64,000 nucleotides of DNA from Pseudomonas brassicacearum (lineage in GTDB: Bacteria; Pseudomonadota; Gammaproteobacteria; Pseudomonadales; Pseudomonadaceae), in NCBI RefSeq assembly GCF_009601685.2, contig NZ_CP045701.2:1550001-1614000 (forward strand). The letters run 5' to 3'. The position numbers and the translations under genes are program-made. Each line of letters opens with the position of its first letter. Within the stretch, counting starts at the first letter, position 1. The notes beneath the pieces were generated by a model. The model saw nothing but the letters and a program-made list of their open reading frames with translations. It was not told the origin of the DNA and searched no databases. Shown in pieces: positions 33,774 to 43,351 of this stretch.

Positions 33774-34886
33774 TTACTCATTGGACAAGTCCGCCAATGG
33801 ATGCCGCCCCTCCCATGCTTTGTGAAAATGCGCCTCGACCGTCGCTTCGGGCACATGGTTGATGTCCGGCCAGTGCCAATGGGGTTTGTGGTCCTTGTCG
33901 ATCAGCCGCGCGCGCACGCCTTCACTGAATTCCGGATGGCGGCAGCAGTTGAGGCTCAGGGTGTATTCCATCCTGAACACGCCGGCCAAGGACAAATGCC
34001 GGGCCCGGGCGATCTGTTCCCAGACCAGGTAAGCGGTCAGCGGCGAGCCTTCGGTCATGGTCTTGGCCGCCCGGGCGATCAACGGATCCGGGTTGTCCAC
34101 CAGCAGGCTGAGGGCTTTCCAGGCGCAGCGCACATCGCTGACATCCAGCCATTCATCGATTTTCTGTCGACGTGGCAGCCATTGGGCTTCGGGCATCTGG
34201 CCGACCGCTTCCTGCTGCAGGGCCTTGAGCAGGCTGTTGAGCTGCATCTCGGTCTGTTCCTGCCAATTGAGTTGCAGCAGGCCTTCGATCAGGTCGTCCT
34301 GTTGTTCATCCAGCAAAAAGCGGTCGGCCAGGCCCAGGTCAATGGCGTCCCGGGCATTCATGTGGGCGCCGGTCAGGCCGAGAAACAGGCCGAGCTTGCC
34401 GGGCAGGCGCGACAGGAACCAGCTGGCGCCGACATCCGGGTACAGGCCGATGCTGATCTCTGGCATTGCCAGGCGACTGCTTGGTGTGACGATGCGGGTA
34501 CTGGCGCCTTGCAACAGCCCCATGCCGCCGCCCAGTACATAGCCGTGGCCCCAACACAGCAGGGGTTTGGGGTAGGTGTGCAGGTTGAAGTCCAAGCGGT
34601 ATTCCGCCGCGAAGAATTGTGCAGCCAGCGGTGGCACTTCGCCGGGATGGGCACGGCAGGCCTCCACCAGGCTGCGCACTTCACCGCCGGCGCAAAATGC
34701 CTTGGCGCCATTGCCGCGCAATAAGACACAGACGACCTGCGGCTCCCGGGCCCAGGCATCGAGACGATCACGCAAGGCGTTGATCATCGGCAGGGACAGG
34801 GCATTCAGGGATTTTTCGGCGTCCAGGGTGGCGATGCCGATACGGGCACCGTCGATGCCGGTGAGCTCTTCGAAGTGCAGATTCAT
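33774..34886 (-). CDS. Enoyl-CoA hydratase/isomerase family protein, 3-hydroxyisobutyryl-CoA hydrolase-like
   Basis: 370 residues, longer than plain hydratases (about 260) and typical of 3-hydroxyisobutyryl-CoA hydrolases of valine breakdown. Crotonase features: oxyanion-hole segments GNGAKAFCAGGEVRSLVEA and GHGYVLGGGMGLLQGASTRIVTPSSRLAMPEISIGLYPDVGASWFLSRLPG (HIBCH-type ExxxGLxPD). The C-terminal part (EFSEGVRARLIDKDHKPHW) is the HIBCH extension. It stands alone here. Confidence 0.87.
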   Translation of the reverse strand: MNLHFEELTGIDGARIGIATLDAEKSLNALSLPMINALRDRLDAWAREPQVVCVLLRGNGAKAFCAGGEVRSLVEACRAHPGEVPPLAAQFFAAEYRLDFNLHTYPKPLLCWGHGYVLGGGMGLLQGASTRIVTPSSRLAMPEISIGLYPDVGASWFLSRLPGKLGLFLGLTGAHMNARDAIDLGLADRFLLDEQQDDLIEGLLQLNWQEQTEMQLNSLLKALQQEAVGQMPEAQWLPRRQKIDEWLDVSDVRCAWKALSLLVDNPDPLIARAAKTMTEGSPLTAYLVWEQIARARHLSLAGVFRMEYTLSLNCCRHPEFSEGVRARLIDKDHKPHWHWPDINHVPEATVEAHFHKAWEGRHPLADLSNE

Positions 34887-35017
34887 CGTGACCTCGATCA
34901 GAAATTTGAATAATCAGTATGACCGCTGCGTGGGAAAGTGCCGGTTCTGTGTCAGATCAATTGACAAGCCATGTAGCCTTTCCTAGGGTGCGCCCATTGT
35001 TTTTACCGGATGCAACC

Positions 35018-35710
35018 ATGACTGCCGACGACCGTATCAAACTCGAACCGAGCTGGAAGCAGGCACTGCGTGCCGAGTTCGACCAGCCCTACATGGCAGA
35101 GTTGCGCGAATTCCTGCGCAGTGAATACGCCGCCGGCAAGGAGATTTACCCACCGGCACCGCTGATTTTCAATGCCCTCAATTCCACGCCGCTGGATAAG
35201 GTCAAGGTGGTGATCCTCGGCCAGGACCCGTACCACGGCCCGGGCCAGGCCCATGGCTTGTGCTTTTCGGTACAACCGGGTGTGCCAGCGCCGCCGTCGC
35301 TGGTGAACATCTACAAGGAATTGAAGCGCGACCTGAACATCGATATTCCCAACCATGGCTATCTGCAAAGCTGGGCCGACCAAGGCGTGTTGCTGCTCAA
35401 CACCACCATGACCGTGGAGCGTGCCAACGCCAATGCCCACGCAGGCAAGGGCTGGCAGCATTTCACCGACCGGGTCATCGAAGTGGTCAGCGAACACCAG
35501 CCGAACCTGGTCTTCCTGCTGTGGGGCGCCCATGCCCAGAGCAAACAGAAGCTGATCGACGCCACCAAGCATTTGGTGCTGACCTCGGTCCACCCGTCGC
35601 CGTTGTCGGCTTATCGTGGTTTTTTGGGGTGCGGGCATTTCAGTCGGACCAACAAGTTCCTCGAGCAACATGGCGAGGCGCCTATCGATTGGCGGTTGCC
35701 GCCGCTGTAG
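35018..35710 (+). CDS. ung: Uracil-DNA glycosylase
   Basis: 230 residues, family 1 UDG. Catalytic water-activating Asp70 in [28 protein letters not shown] segment, and His192 in the Leu loop [21 protein letters not shown]. It removes uracil from DNA in base excision repair. The ATG at 35018 gives the standard N-terminus; an earlier in-frame start would add 33 unrelated residues. Confidence 0.95.
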   Translation: MTADDRIKLEPSWKQALRAEFDQPYMAELREFLRSEYAAGKEIYPPAPLIFNALNSTPLDKVKVVILGQDPYHGPGQAHGLCFSVQPGVPAPPSLVNIYKELKRDLNIDIPNHGYLQSWADQGVLLLNTTMTVERANANAHAGKGWQHFTDRVIEVVSEHQPNLVFLLWGAHAQSKQKLIDATKHLVLTSVHPSPLSAYRGFLGCGHFSRTNKFLEQHGEAPIDWRLPPL

Positions 35711-35796
35711 GCGCTGGCGAAGCCTGCGATCTTTTCACTGCCTGTTGAATCCCAAGCGAAAGATAAAGATCAAAAGATCGCAGCCTTCGGCAGCTC

Positions 35797-36819
35797 CTAC
35801 CGGTTCCAGTACCTGAACAACGGCTCCGCCAGAAACAGCACGAACAGCAATCGCATCACCTGCAACGCCGTCACCAATGGCACCGACAGTTGCAACGTCT
35901 CGGCCGTCAGGCTCATTTCCGCGATACCGCCGGGCATCATGCCGAGGGTCAGTGAGCGCAGGTCCAGGTGGGTCAAGGTGCTCAGGCCCAAGGCCGCCAG
36001 GGTGGCGATCAGCATCGTCAACACCGTACCCACCAAGGTGCGGCCCATGAACGATGGCGCCCGACGAAAGAACTGCCGGTTGAAATGACAACCCAATCCG
36101 CTGCCGATCAACCACTGGCCGACTTGGCTGGCGCCGTTGGGCAGGCCGATGTGCAGGTCCCAACCGACGCTTACCGCCGCACTGACCAGCAATGGCCCGA
36201 ACAGCCAGGGATTGGGTTGGCGCAAGCGCCCCCAGACCCAGGCGAGCAGGGCACCAGCCGGAAACAGGAGTGCCAGCCACAGCCAGTCCACCGTCGTGGC
36301 GTGTTGCACCGGCGCGCCTTCGCCCAACAGGTACTTGAAGGCGGCCGGTACGCACAGCACCACCACCAGCACCCGCAGGCTCTGGCCCGCCGCAACACGA
36401 CTGAGGTCCGCACCGTTGCGGGCGCCGAGGTTGACCATTTCGCCGGAACCGCCCGGCATGCTCGAGAAGAACGCGGTGGCGCGGTCCTCGCCGGTGCGAC
36501 GCATCAGCCAGACACTCACCACACTGGACACGCTGGTGATCAGCGCGCCGAAGAAGATCAGGCCGAAGTGGCTCAGTACCTGCTCCATCACCACGGGGGT
36601 GAAGTGCAGGCCGATGCCGATGCCCACTACCCATTGGCCGCATTTACGGCCGCCGGGGATTTCCATCAATTGCCACGGCGTGAGACAGCGCACCAGGATG
36701 ATCGCCAGCAACGAGCCGACCATCCAGGGCAAAGGCCAGCCGATCAGGCTGGCCAGGTAACCGCCGGCGAGGCCGACCAGCGGTGTTCCCCACCACTGTC
36801 TGAAGGTTGCCTCAGACAT
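35797..36819 (-). CDS. AbrB family membrane transporter (PF05145)
   Basis: 340 residues, about nine to ten helices in two repeated halves: GGYLASLIGWPLPWMVGSLLA..GQWVVGIGIGLHFTP..FSSMPGGSGEMVNLGARNG and SQVGQWLIGSGLGCHFN..GMMPGGIAEMSLTAETL. The repeated MPGG motif is diagnostic for the AbrB membrane family (not the AbrB DNA-binding protein). Its ATG overlaps the tctA stop by eight bases, so it is co-translated with the tricarboxylate transporter. The substrate is unknown. Confidence 0.85.
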   Translation of the reverse strand: MSEATFRQWWGTPLVGLAGGYLASLIGWPLPWMVGSLLAIILVRCLTPWQLMEIPGGRKCGQWVVGIGIGLHFTPVVMEQVLSHFGLIFFGALITSVSSVVSVWLMRRTGEDRATAFFSSMPGGSGEMVNLGARNGADLSRVAAGQSLRVLVVVLCVPAAFKYLLGEGAPVQHATTVDWLWLALLFPAGALLAWVWGRLRQPNPWLFGPLLVSAAVSVGWDLHIGLPNGASQVGQWLIGSGLGCHFNRQFFRRAPSFMGRTLVGTVLTMLIATLAALGLSTLTHLDLRSLTLGMMPGGIAEMSLTAETLQLSVPLVTALQVMRLLFVLFLAEPLFRYWNR

Positions 36820-38326
36820 TGGCCAGGGCGCGACGTTGCGCACTGCGGCGACGCCAGATCCGCACCACTGGCATCAACAGCATGATCACCGTCAGGATCC
36901 AGCAACCGAGGGTGATCGGGCTCGACCAGAGGATTTCCAGTGCACCATTGGAAATCGACAGCGCACGGCGCAGGTTCTGCTCCATCAGGCCACCGAGGAT
37001 GAAGCCCAGCAGCACCGGCGACAGCGGGAATTCCAACTTGCGCAGGATGTAACCGAAGATACCGATGCCGATCATCAGGAACAGGTCGAACGTGGTGGCA
37101 TGCACCGCATAGACACCGATGCCGGTGATGATCGCGATGACCGGTACCAATGCCCAGTTCGGCACGGCCAGGATGCGGGTGAAGACGCGGATCATCGGGA
37201 TGTTGAGGACCACCAGCATGACGTTGGCGACGAACAACGACGCGATCAGGCCCCAGACGATGTCCGGCTGTTGCTGGAACAGCAGCGGGCCAGGGGTGAT
37301 GTTGTACAGCGACAGGGCGCCGATCATCACCGCAGTGGTGCCCGAGCCGGGAACGCCGAGGGTCAGCATCGGCACCAGCGCACCGCAGGCCGCGCCGCCG
37401 ATGGCGGTTTCCGGGGCGGCGAGGCCGCGCTTGTCACCCTGGCCGAACGTGCCGCTCGTGCCGGCAATGCGTTTTTCAGTCATGTAGGCCACGGCACTGG
37501 CCAGCGTCGCACCAGCACCCGGCAGCACGCCCATGATGAAACCGAGCACGCCGCAGCGCAGGTTCACGGTGAAGACCGACGCCGCTTCCTTGAAGTTGAA
37601 CATCATCCGCCCGGTGGCCTTTACCGCTTCCTGGCCGCGATGGGTTTTTTCCAGCAGCAACAGGATTTCGCTGATGGAGAACAGGCCCAGGACCAGCACG
37701 ACGAACTGGATGCCGTCGGTCAGGTGGATGTTGTCACCGGTGAAGCGGTACACGCCGCTGTTGGCATCGATCCCGACGCAAGACAGGAACAAGCCGATCA
37801 GCGCCGCGATAAACGTCTTGAGCGGCCGGTCGCCGGCCATGCCGCCGAGGCAGACAATGGCGAACACCATCAGGACGAAATATTCCGCCGGCCCGAAGGC
37901 GATCGCCCATTTGGCCAACAGCGGTGCGAACAACACCATGCCGCAGGTGGCGATGAACGCGCCGATGAACGAACTCCACGCCGACAGCGACAACGCTACG
38001 CCGGCCAGGCCCTGGCGGGCCATCGGGTAGCCGTCGAGGGTGGTCATCACGGTAGAGGCTTCACCGGGGATGTTGAGCAGGATCGAGCTGATACGTCCGC
38101 CGTACTCGCAACCCAAGTACACCGCGGCCAGCAGGATCAGCGCCGATTCCGGCGGCAGCCCCAGGGCAAAGGCAATCGGGATCAGCAGCGCCACGCCGTT
38201 GATCGGGCCCAGGCCCGGCAGCAGGCCGACCACGGTGCCGATCAGGGTGCCGGTCAATGCCGTGACCAGGTTGTAGGGGGTCAGTGCAACGCCAAAACCC
38301 TGGCCGAGATAATTCAGGGTATCCAT
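36812..38326 (-). CDS. tctA: Tripartite tricarboxylate transporter, large membrane subunit TctA
   Basis: 504 residues, about 12 helices. TctA marks: LLPGLGPINGVALLIPIAFALGLPPESALILLAAVYLGCEYGGRISSILLNIPGEASTVMTTLDGYPMARQG near the start and GVPGSGTTAVMIGALSLYNITPGPLLFQ in the second half. It forms the channel for citrate-like tricarboxylates with TctB and the binding protein TctC. It follows tctB by one base. Confidence 0.93.
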   Translation of the reverse strand: MDTLNYLGQGFGVALTPYNLVTALTGTLIGTVVGLLPGLGPINGVALLIPIAFALGLPPESALILLAAVYLGCEYGGRISSILLNIPGEASTVMTTLDGYPMARQGLAGVALSLSAWSSFIGAFIATCGMVLFAPLLAKWAIAFGPAEYFVLMVFAIVCLGGMAGDRPLKTFIAALIGLFLSCVGIDANSGVYRFTGDNIHLTDGIQFVVLVLGLFSISEILLLLEKTHRGQEAVKATGRMMFNFKEAASVFTVNLRCGVLGFIMGVLPGAGATLASAVAYMTEKRIAGTSGTFGQGDKRGLAAPETAIGGAACGALVPMLTLGVPGSGTTAVMIGALSLYNITPGPLLFQQQPDIVWGLIASLFVANVMLVVLNIPMIRVFTRILAVPNWALVPVIAIITGIGVYAVHATTFDLFLMIGIGIFGYILRKLEFPLSPVLLGFILGGLMEQNLRRALSISNGALEILWSSPITLGCWILTVIMLLMPVVRIWRRRSAQRRALANV

Positions 38327-38327
38327 A

Positions 38328-38789
38328 TCAATTCTCCAGGACGTCGAGCAGGCCCAGGGGCAGCGGCACGTCCATCAGCTTGTCGAACAACAGATAAAGA
38401 CCGATGGCCATCAGGCTGATGATCACCACGCTCGGCACCCAACGACCGCCGTAAAGGCGCGCCATCGGCACACCGGTCAGGATGCTGGCAAGGATGAAGC
38501 CCAGGGGTTCGAAGGTCCCGGCGAATACCAGCAGCAATGCCACGCAGATGCCGATTTTCTGCAGGGTTTCGCGGTCCAGTTGCGGATCGTCATCGCTGTG
38601 CACGATGGGCGTCGGGCGAAACAGCATGTACAGCAATGCCAGCCCCATCAGCCCGATCATCAGCAAGGGAAAGGCGCGGGGACCGACCGGTTCGTAGGAA
38701 AAGGCGGCTTGATAGGGCCAAGCCATCAGCGCCAGGCCGATACAGACCAGTAGCAACACCGCGGCAAAAATACGTTGGATGGTGAGCAT
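38328..38789 (-). CDS. tctB: Tripartite tricarboxylate transporter, small membrane subunit TctB
   Basis: 153 residues with four hydrophobic segments (QRIFAAVLLLVCIGLALMAWPY, RAFPLLMIGLMGLALLYMLF, IGICVALLLVFAGTFEPLGFILASIL, VVIISLMAIGLYLLFDKLM). The size, topology and position between tctC and tctA are those of TctB. Confidence 0.9.
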   Translation of the reverse strand: MLTIQRIFAAVLLLVCIGLALMAWPYQAAFSYEPVGPRAFPLLMIGLMGLALLYMLFRPTPIVHSDDDPQLDRETLQKIGICVALLLVFAGTFEPLGFILASILTGVPMARLYGGRWVPSVVIISLMAIGLYLLFDKLMDVPLPLGLLDVLEN

Positions 38790-38844
38790 GACTAACTCCT
38801 GGGCGGCGCCGGCAGGGCCAGCGCCGCCGCGAGAACAGAGACGA

Positions 38845-39837
38845 TTACTGAATCAGGCCGAACTCTTTGGCCAGCACCTTGTAATCAGCCACTTGCTTCT
38901 TCACGTAGGTGTCCAGTTCCGGGCCGGTCATGGCAAACGGGAACAGCTCGCGCTGGTCACGCAGCTTGGCGAACTCTTCGGAAGCCAGCAGTTTGTCGAA
39001 AGCGTTTTTCCACCAGGCGTAGTCTTCGTCGCTGACCTTTGGCCCGAGGTAGAAGCCACGCACCACCGGCCAGAGGATGTCGTAGCCTTGCTCGCGAGCG
39101 GTCGGGATGTCCTTCATTTCCGGTTGCTCCAGGCGCTTCTCGGCGAACACGGCCAGCAGGCGCATGTCGCCGCTCATGATGTGCGGCATGGAGTCGGAGA
39201 TGTCGGTACTGCCCACCTGGATATGGCCACCGAGCAGGGCAGTGGCGATTTCACCGCCGCCTTCGAGGGCTACGTAGCGCAGTTTGCGCGGGTCGATACC
39301 GGCGGCCTTGGCGATCAGGGCGGTTTGCATCCAGTCCTGGCTGCCGACGGTACCGCCGGAGCCGATCACCACCGAGCCTGGATCTTTCTTCAGGGCCTTT
39401 ACCAGGTCGTCGAGGTTCTTGTAGGGCGAATCGCTCTTCACCGCGATGGCACCGTAGCTGGTACCAACGGCCGCCAGCCAGCGCACGGCGTTTTCATCGA
39501 AACGACCGAACTTGCCTTGCGCCAGGTTCAACAGCGAACCGCTGGACCAGGCCACCAGCGTACCGGCGTCGGCCGGACGCTGGGCGACCACTGCGTTGTA
39601 GGCCACCGCGCCGACACCGCCGGGCATGTAGGTCACCCGCATGGGTTTGGTCAGCAGTTTCTCGTTGACCAGCGCGCTTTGCGCCAGTTTGCATGTCAGG
39701 TCGAAACCGCCGCCCGGTGCCGCCGGGGCGATGCACTCGGGACGCTTGGGCTCTTTGGCTGGATCAGCGGCGAGCAACTGCCCGGCGAACATCAGGCATC
39801 CGGCGGCCAGGGCTACTTTACGCAGTGATAGGTTCAT
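38845..39837 (-). CDS. tctC: Tripartite tricarboxylate transporter substrate-binding protein TctC
   Basis: 330 residues. Signal peptide (cleavage near GQLLAADPAKEP), then the Bug/TctC fold: IAPAAPGGGFDLTCKLAQSAL, VTYMPGGVGAVAYNAVVAQRPADAGTLVAWSSGSLLNLAQ, GSGGTVGSQDWMQTALIAKAAG. It captures a carboxylate in the periplasm and hands it to TctAB. It is the first gene of the tctCBA-abrB operon and is divergent from tctDE. Confidence 0.92.
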   Translation of the reverse strand: MNLSLRKVALAAGCLMFAGQLLAADPAKEPKRPECIAPAAPGGGFDLTCKLAQSALVNEKLLTKPMRVTYMPGGVGAVAYNAVVAQRPADAGTLVAWSSGSLLNLAQGKFGRFDENAVRWLAAVGTSYGAIAVKSDSPYKNLDDLVKALKKDPGSVVIGSGGTVGSQDWMQTALIAKAAGIDPRKLRYVALEGGGEIATALLGGHIQVGSTDISDSMPHIMSGDMRLLAVFAEKRLEQPEMKDIPTAREQGYDILWPVVRGFYLGPKVSDEDYAWWKNAFDKLLASEEFAKLRDQRELFPFAMTGPELDTYVKKQVADYKVLAKEFGLIQ

Positions 39838-39901
39838 TGTTGTCTCCACAGGATTGTTGTTGTGTGTGGTGAAAATTTGTCGTTGACGGATCCCGCCCAA
39901 G

Positions 39902-40024
39902 TCATCGCTGATGGCGCGCGCAGGTCGTTTCCGGGATTGAATACAGGGCGACATCGCCCAAGGCGGTCTGGTTGAAGCGAGGAGGGCGAGCAGGCGCTGG
40001 GGCCTGGAGCTGCATGGACAGCAT
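39902..40024 (-). CDS. Possible 40-residue ORF upstream of tctC
   Basis: A frame starting MLSMQLQAPAPARPPRFNQT has GGAG eight bases before its ATG and ends 64 bases before tctC on the same strand. No family is recognised. It could be a leader peptide or a small gene, or chance. The rest of the 427-base tctC-tctD gap should hold both divergent promoters; I see no clear TctD site. Confidence 0.3.
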   Translation of the reverse strand: MLSMQLQAPAPARPPRFNQTALGDVALYSIPETTCARHQR

Positions 40025-40264
40025 GGTGAATACTCCGCTTTTATTTTTCTTATTCAGGATGAAAACGCTTCGTGGCATTTTTCATTCGCGATCAGGCGTC
40101 GCGGCGGTCAGTCGAAACTATCCCGTAAAGGCACTCTAATGGCCCAACCTTTCGCTAACCTTTCAAAAGCTTTCAGCGTGTTTTTTGGCTTCACAGTGGC
40201 GGATGCGGCTGTAAACTCCGCGCCAAAGAATGGCGTCGGCCATCCCTGAACCGAGGAATAACCC

Positions 40265-40936
40265 ATGCGTGTCCTGCTCGTCGAAGACCATTTGCAGCTC
40301 GCCGAAAGCGTTGCCCAGGCGCTCAAGAGCACGGGTTTGACTGTGGACGTGCTGCACGACGGTGTCGCGGCCGACCTGGCCTTGAGCAGCGAGGAATACG
40401 CCGTGGCGGTGCTTGATGTCGGGCTGCCGCGCATGGACGGTTTCGAGGTGCTGGCGCGTTTGCGGGCCCGTGGCAAGACTTTGCCGGTACTGATGTTGAC
40501 CGCCCGCAGCGACGTCAAGGACCGCGTCCATGGCCTGAACCTCGGTGCCGACGATTACCTGGCCAAGCCATTCGAGCTCACTGAACTGGAGGCCCGGGTC
40601 AAGGCACTGTTGCGCCGTAGCGTGCTGGGCGGCGAACGCCAGCAGCGCTGTGGCGGACTGGTCTATGACCTGGATACCCGCCGCTTCACCCTTGACGATG
40701 AACTGTTGACCCTGACGTCCCGTGAGCAAGCCGTGCTGGAGGCGTTGATCGCCCGGCCGGGGCGGGTGATGAGCAAGGAGCAACTGGCGGCCCAGGTGTT
40801 CGGCCTGGACGAAGAGGCCAGCCCCGACGCCATCGAAATCTATGTCCATCGCTTGCGCAAGAAACTCGATGGTCACGCGGTGGCGATCGTGACGTTCCGC
40901 GGCCTGGGCTACCTGCTGGAAAATCGCAATGCATAA
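40265..40936 (+). CDS. tctD: OmpR-family response regulator TctD
   Basis: 223 residues: receiver domain with phospho-acceptor Asp51 (VAVLDVGLPRMDGFEVL) and Lys in DDYLAKPFELTELEARV, and an OmpR-type winged helix at the C-terminus (LTSREQAVLEALIARPGRVMSKEQLAAQVFGLDEEASPDAIEIYVHRLRKKL). Placed head-to-head with tctCBA, it should activate that operon in response to tricarboxylates. It overlaps tctE by eight bases. Confidence 0.92.
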   Translation: MRVLLVEDHLQLAESVAQALKSTGLTVDVLHDGVAADLALSSEEYAVAVLDVGLPRMDGFEVLARLRARGKTLPVLMLTARSDVKDRVHGLNLGADDYLAKPFELTELEARVKALLRRSVLGGERQQRCGGLVYDLDTRRFTLDDELLTLTSREQAVLEALIARPGRVMSKEQLAAQVFGLDEEASPDAIEIYVHRLRKKLDGHAVAIVTFRGLGYLLENRNA

Positions 40937-42320
40937 GCCCGACAGCCTGCGCTGGCGGCTGCTTCGCAACCTCGCATTGCTGCTGGTGGTACTGATGCTC
41001 GCCAGCGGCTTGAGCGCCTACTGGAATGGTCGCGAGGCTGCCGACACTGCCTACGATCGAACCCTGCTGGCCTCGGCCCGGACCATCGCCGCGGGCCTTT
41101 CGGCGCGTGACGGCAGCCTCAGCGCAGATGTGCCCTACGTGGCCCTGGACACTTTCGCCTACGACAGCGCCGGACGCATTTATTACCAGGTCAATGACAT
41201 CAACAAGAAGCTGATTTCCGGCTACGAAAACCTCCCCGGCCCGCCGCCCGGGACGCCCCGCACGGACGATTACCCAGCCCTGGCGCGCTTTTACAACGCT
41301 CGCTATCAGGGCCAGGACGTGCGGGTGGTGAGCCTGCTCAAGGCCGTGAGCGAGCCGAACATGAACGGCATGGCGGAAATACGCGTGGCGGAGACTGAAG
41401 AGGCGCGGGTCAGGATGGCCCGCGGGTTGATGGCCGACACGCTGTTGCGCCTGGGCATGCTGGCCGTGGGCGCGCTGTTGTTGGTGTGGTTTGCGGTCAG
41501 CGCGGCATTGCGCCCGTTGGAGCGCCTGCGCACGGCGGTGGAGGAACGCCAGCCGGATGATCTGCGGCCGTTGCCGCTGGTGGAAGTGCAGCACGAATTA
41601 TGGCCGCTGGTGCGGGCCCTCAACCATTTCACCGAGCGTCTGCGCTGGCAGTTCGAGCGTCAGGCGCAGTTCATCGCCGATGCCGCCCATGAGCTGCGCA
41701 CGCCCTTGGCCGCGCTCAAGGCGCGTCTTGAGCTGGGCTTGCGTGCCAGTGAACCGGCGACCTGGCGTGAAACCTTGGAAGCGGCGGCCCAGGGCACTGA
41801 CCGGCTAACCCACCTGGCCAACCAACTGCTGTCCTTGGCGCGTGTGGAAAACGGCGCCCGGGCCATTGCCGAGGGCGGTGCGCAACTGCTTGATCTCACT
41901 CAGTTGGCCCGTGAGTTGGGCATGGCCATGGCTCCACTGGCCCATGCCCGGGGGGTGGCACTGGCCCTGGAAGCCGACGAGCCGGTATGGCTGCGGGGCG
42001 AGCCGACCTTGTTGAACGAGTTATTGAGCAACCTGGTGGACAACGCCCTGGCCCATACCCCATCGGGCGGCAATGTGATCCTGCGGGTTTCTGCGCCGGC
42101 CGTGCTGGAAGTCGAGGACGATGGCCCAGGCATTCCACTGCACGAACGGGACCGGGTGTTCGAGCGCTTCTATCGACGCAACCAGCAAGTGGCCGGTTCG
42201 GGGCTGGGATTGGCGATCGTCGGTGAAATCTGCCGTGCGCACTTGGCGCAGATCACCTTGCACGACGGGCAGGAGCACGGGTTGAAGGTGCGGGTGAGTT
42301 TTATCCCAGGCGCAGACTGA
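40929..42320 (+). CDS. tctE: Sensor histidine kinase TctE
   Basis: 463 residues: two membrane helices (about 13-31 and 170-192) around a periplasmic sensor of about 140 residues, a HAMP-like linker, phospho-acceptor His254 in FIADAAHELRTPLAALKARLELG, and a HATPase domain with NLVDNALAHTPSGG, DDGPGIP and GSGLGLAIVGEICRAH. It is the partner of TctD. The periplasmic part carries no motif that I recognise. Confidence 0.92.
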   Translation: MHKPDSLRWRLLRNLALLLVVLMLASGLSAYWNGREAADTAYDRTLLASARTIAAGLSARDGSLSADVPYVALDTFAYDSAGRIYYQVNDINKKLISGYENLPGPPPGTPRTDDYPALARFYNARYQGQDVRVVSLLKAVSEPNMNGMAEIRVAETEEARVRMARGLMADTLLRLGMLAVGALLLVWFAVSAALRPLERLRTAVEERQPDDLRPLPLVEVQHELWPLVRALNHFTERLRWQFERQAQFIADAAHELRTPLAALKARLELGLRASEPATWRETLEAAAQGTDRLTHLANQLLSLARVENGARAIAEGGAQLLDLTQLARELGMAMAPLAHARGVALALEADEPVWLRGEPTLLNELLSNLVDNALAHTPSGGNVILRVSAPAVLEVEDDGPGIPLHERDRVFERFYRRNQQVAGSGLGLAIVGEICRAHLAQITLHDGQEHGLKVRVSFIPGAD

Positions 42321-42338
42321 TCCAGAGCTGGCTCTTTT

Positions 42339-42464
42339 GTGGCGAGGGGATTTATCCCCGCTGGGTCGCGAAGCGGCCCCCTACGACTCGGCTGAGATAC
42401 CGCGGTGACAGATAAATCCGGGGGCTGCTTCGCAGCTCAGCGGGGATAAATCCCCTCGCCACAG
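42339..42464. repeat. REP-like inverted pair of the GTGGCGAGGGGATTTATCCCC type
   Basis: Left unit GTGGCGAGGGGATTTATCCC and right unit GGGATAAATCCCCTCGCCAC face each other over a spacer of about 85 bases that itself contains CGAAGCGGCC and GGCTGCTTCGC segments. It lies between convergent tctE and the HDOD gene. Confidence 0.8.
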
Positions 42465-42494
42465 GTTGAGTGCCTGGCTCAAATTCATTGGTTG

Positions 42495-43316
42495 TTAATA
42501 GAACATCGACCGCGCTTCTTCGATATCCGCACACCGGGCCTTGTTCTCCGGGTCGATGCCCAGTTTCTTGAAGGCCGGAACCCCAAACACGTCAATCTTG
42601 CTCAGGGGATGATCGGTGTCCTTGTAGCAATACAGCGCTGCGACCTGCACCAGGTCGACATAATCGATTTGCGTGGAGTCCCGGGTGAAATCCAGATACA
42701 GCCCTGGCAGTTTCACCAATCGCTCCGGAAACTCCCAGACACTGAGTAATTTGTCCCCCAGCACCGGGTGAATCGTTTCGATGACATGGTTGAGGCTGAC
42801 CGGGTCCGACAGCAGTTCATTGTTGTCTTGTGCATAGGTCAGGATCGGCAGCACGCCGATCTGGTGCACCAGCCCACCCAGCGCGGCCTGGTCGGGCTTG
42901 AGTTGGGTATAACCGCGACACAGTGCATAGCTGACGCCGGCGATCTCCAGGCTCTTGCGCCAGACTTCGCGCATCTTCAATTCCACCACCTCGGAGCGGG
43001 CGTGGAAAATCTGCTCCATGACCAGGCCGATGGCCAGGTTGCTGCTGTAGTTGACGCCCAGTCGGGTGATGGCCGTGTGCAAGTCGGTGACTTCCTGGGT
43101 GGCGCGCAACAACGGGCTGTTGACCACTTTTATCAGGCGTGCCGAGAGGGCCGTATCGCGACCGATCACTTTGCTCAGGTTGCTGACGCTGATTTCCGGG
43201 TCTTCGGCGGCCCGGCGAATCTGCAGGGCCACTTCCGGTAATGTTGGCAGAACCAAGTCATCGTTATCGATGGCCTGCACCAAATCCCGTTGGACCTTAT
43301 CCGCCAAATCGCTCAT
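42495..43316 (-). CDS. HDOD-domain protein
   Basis: 273 residues, one HDOD domain (LVLPTLPEVALQIRRAAEDPEISVSNLSKVIGRDTALSARLIKVVNSPLL, AITRLGVNYSSNLAIGLVMEQIF, ALGGLVHQIGVLPILTYA). HDOD domains lack the metal-binding HD residues and serve in signalling, for example linked to c-di-GMP or motility. No output domain is attached. It is transcribed in the same direction as ygfZ. Confidence 0.87.
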   Translation of the reverse strand: MSDLADKVQRDLVQAIDNDDLVLPTLPEVALQIRRAAEDPEISVSNLSKVIGRDTALSARLIKVVNSPLLRATQEVTDLHTAITRLGVNYSSNLAIGLVMEQIFHARSEVVELKMREVWRKSLEIAGVSYALCRGYTQLKPDQAALGGLVHQIGVLPILTYAQDNNELLSDPVSLNHVIETIHPVLGDKLLSVWEFPERLVKLPGLYLDFTRDSTQIDYVDLVQVAALYCYKDTDHPLSKIDVFGVPAFKKLGIDPENKARCADIEEARSMFY

Positions 43317-43351
43317 TTCGGTTCTCTAGGGTGTTGCGACAAATGCTGCGA

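Noticed and set aside
36836..38419. A 527-codon open frame on the plus strand, Gln/Asp/Arg-rich
   Set aside because: Antisense to tctA and part of tctB; low-complexity shadow translation.
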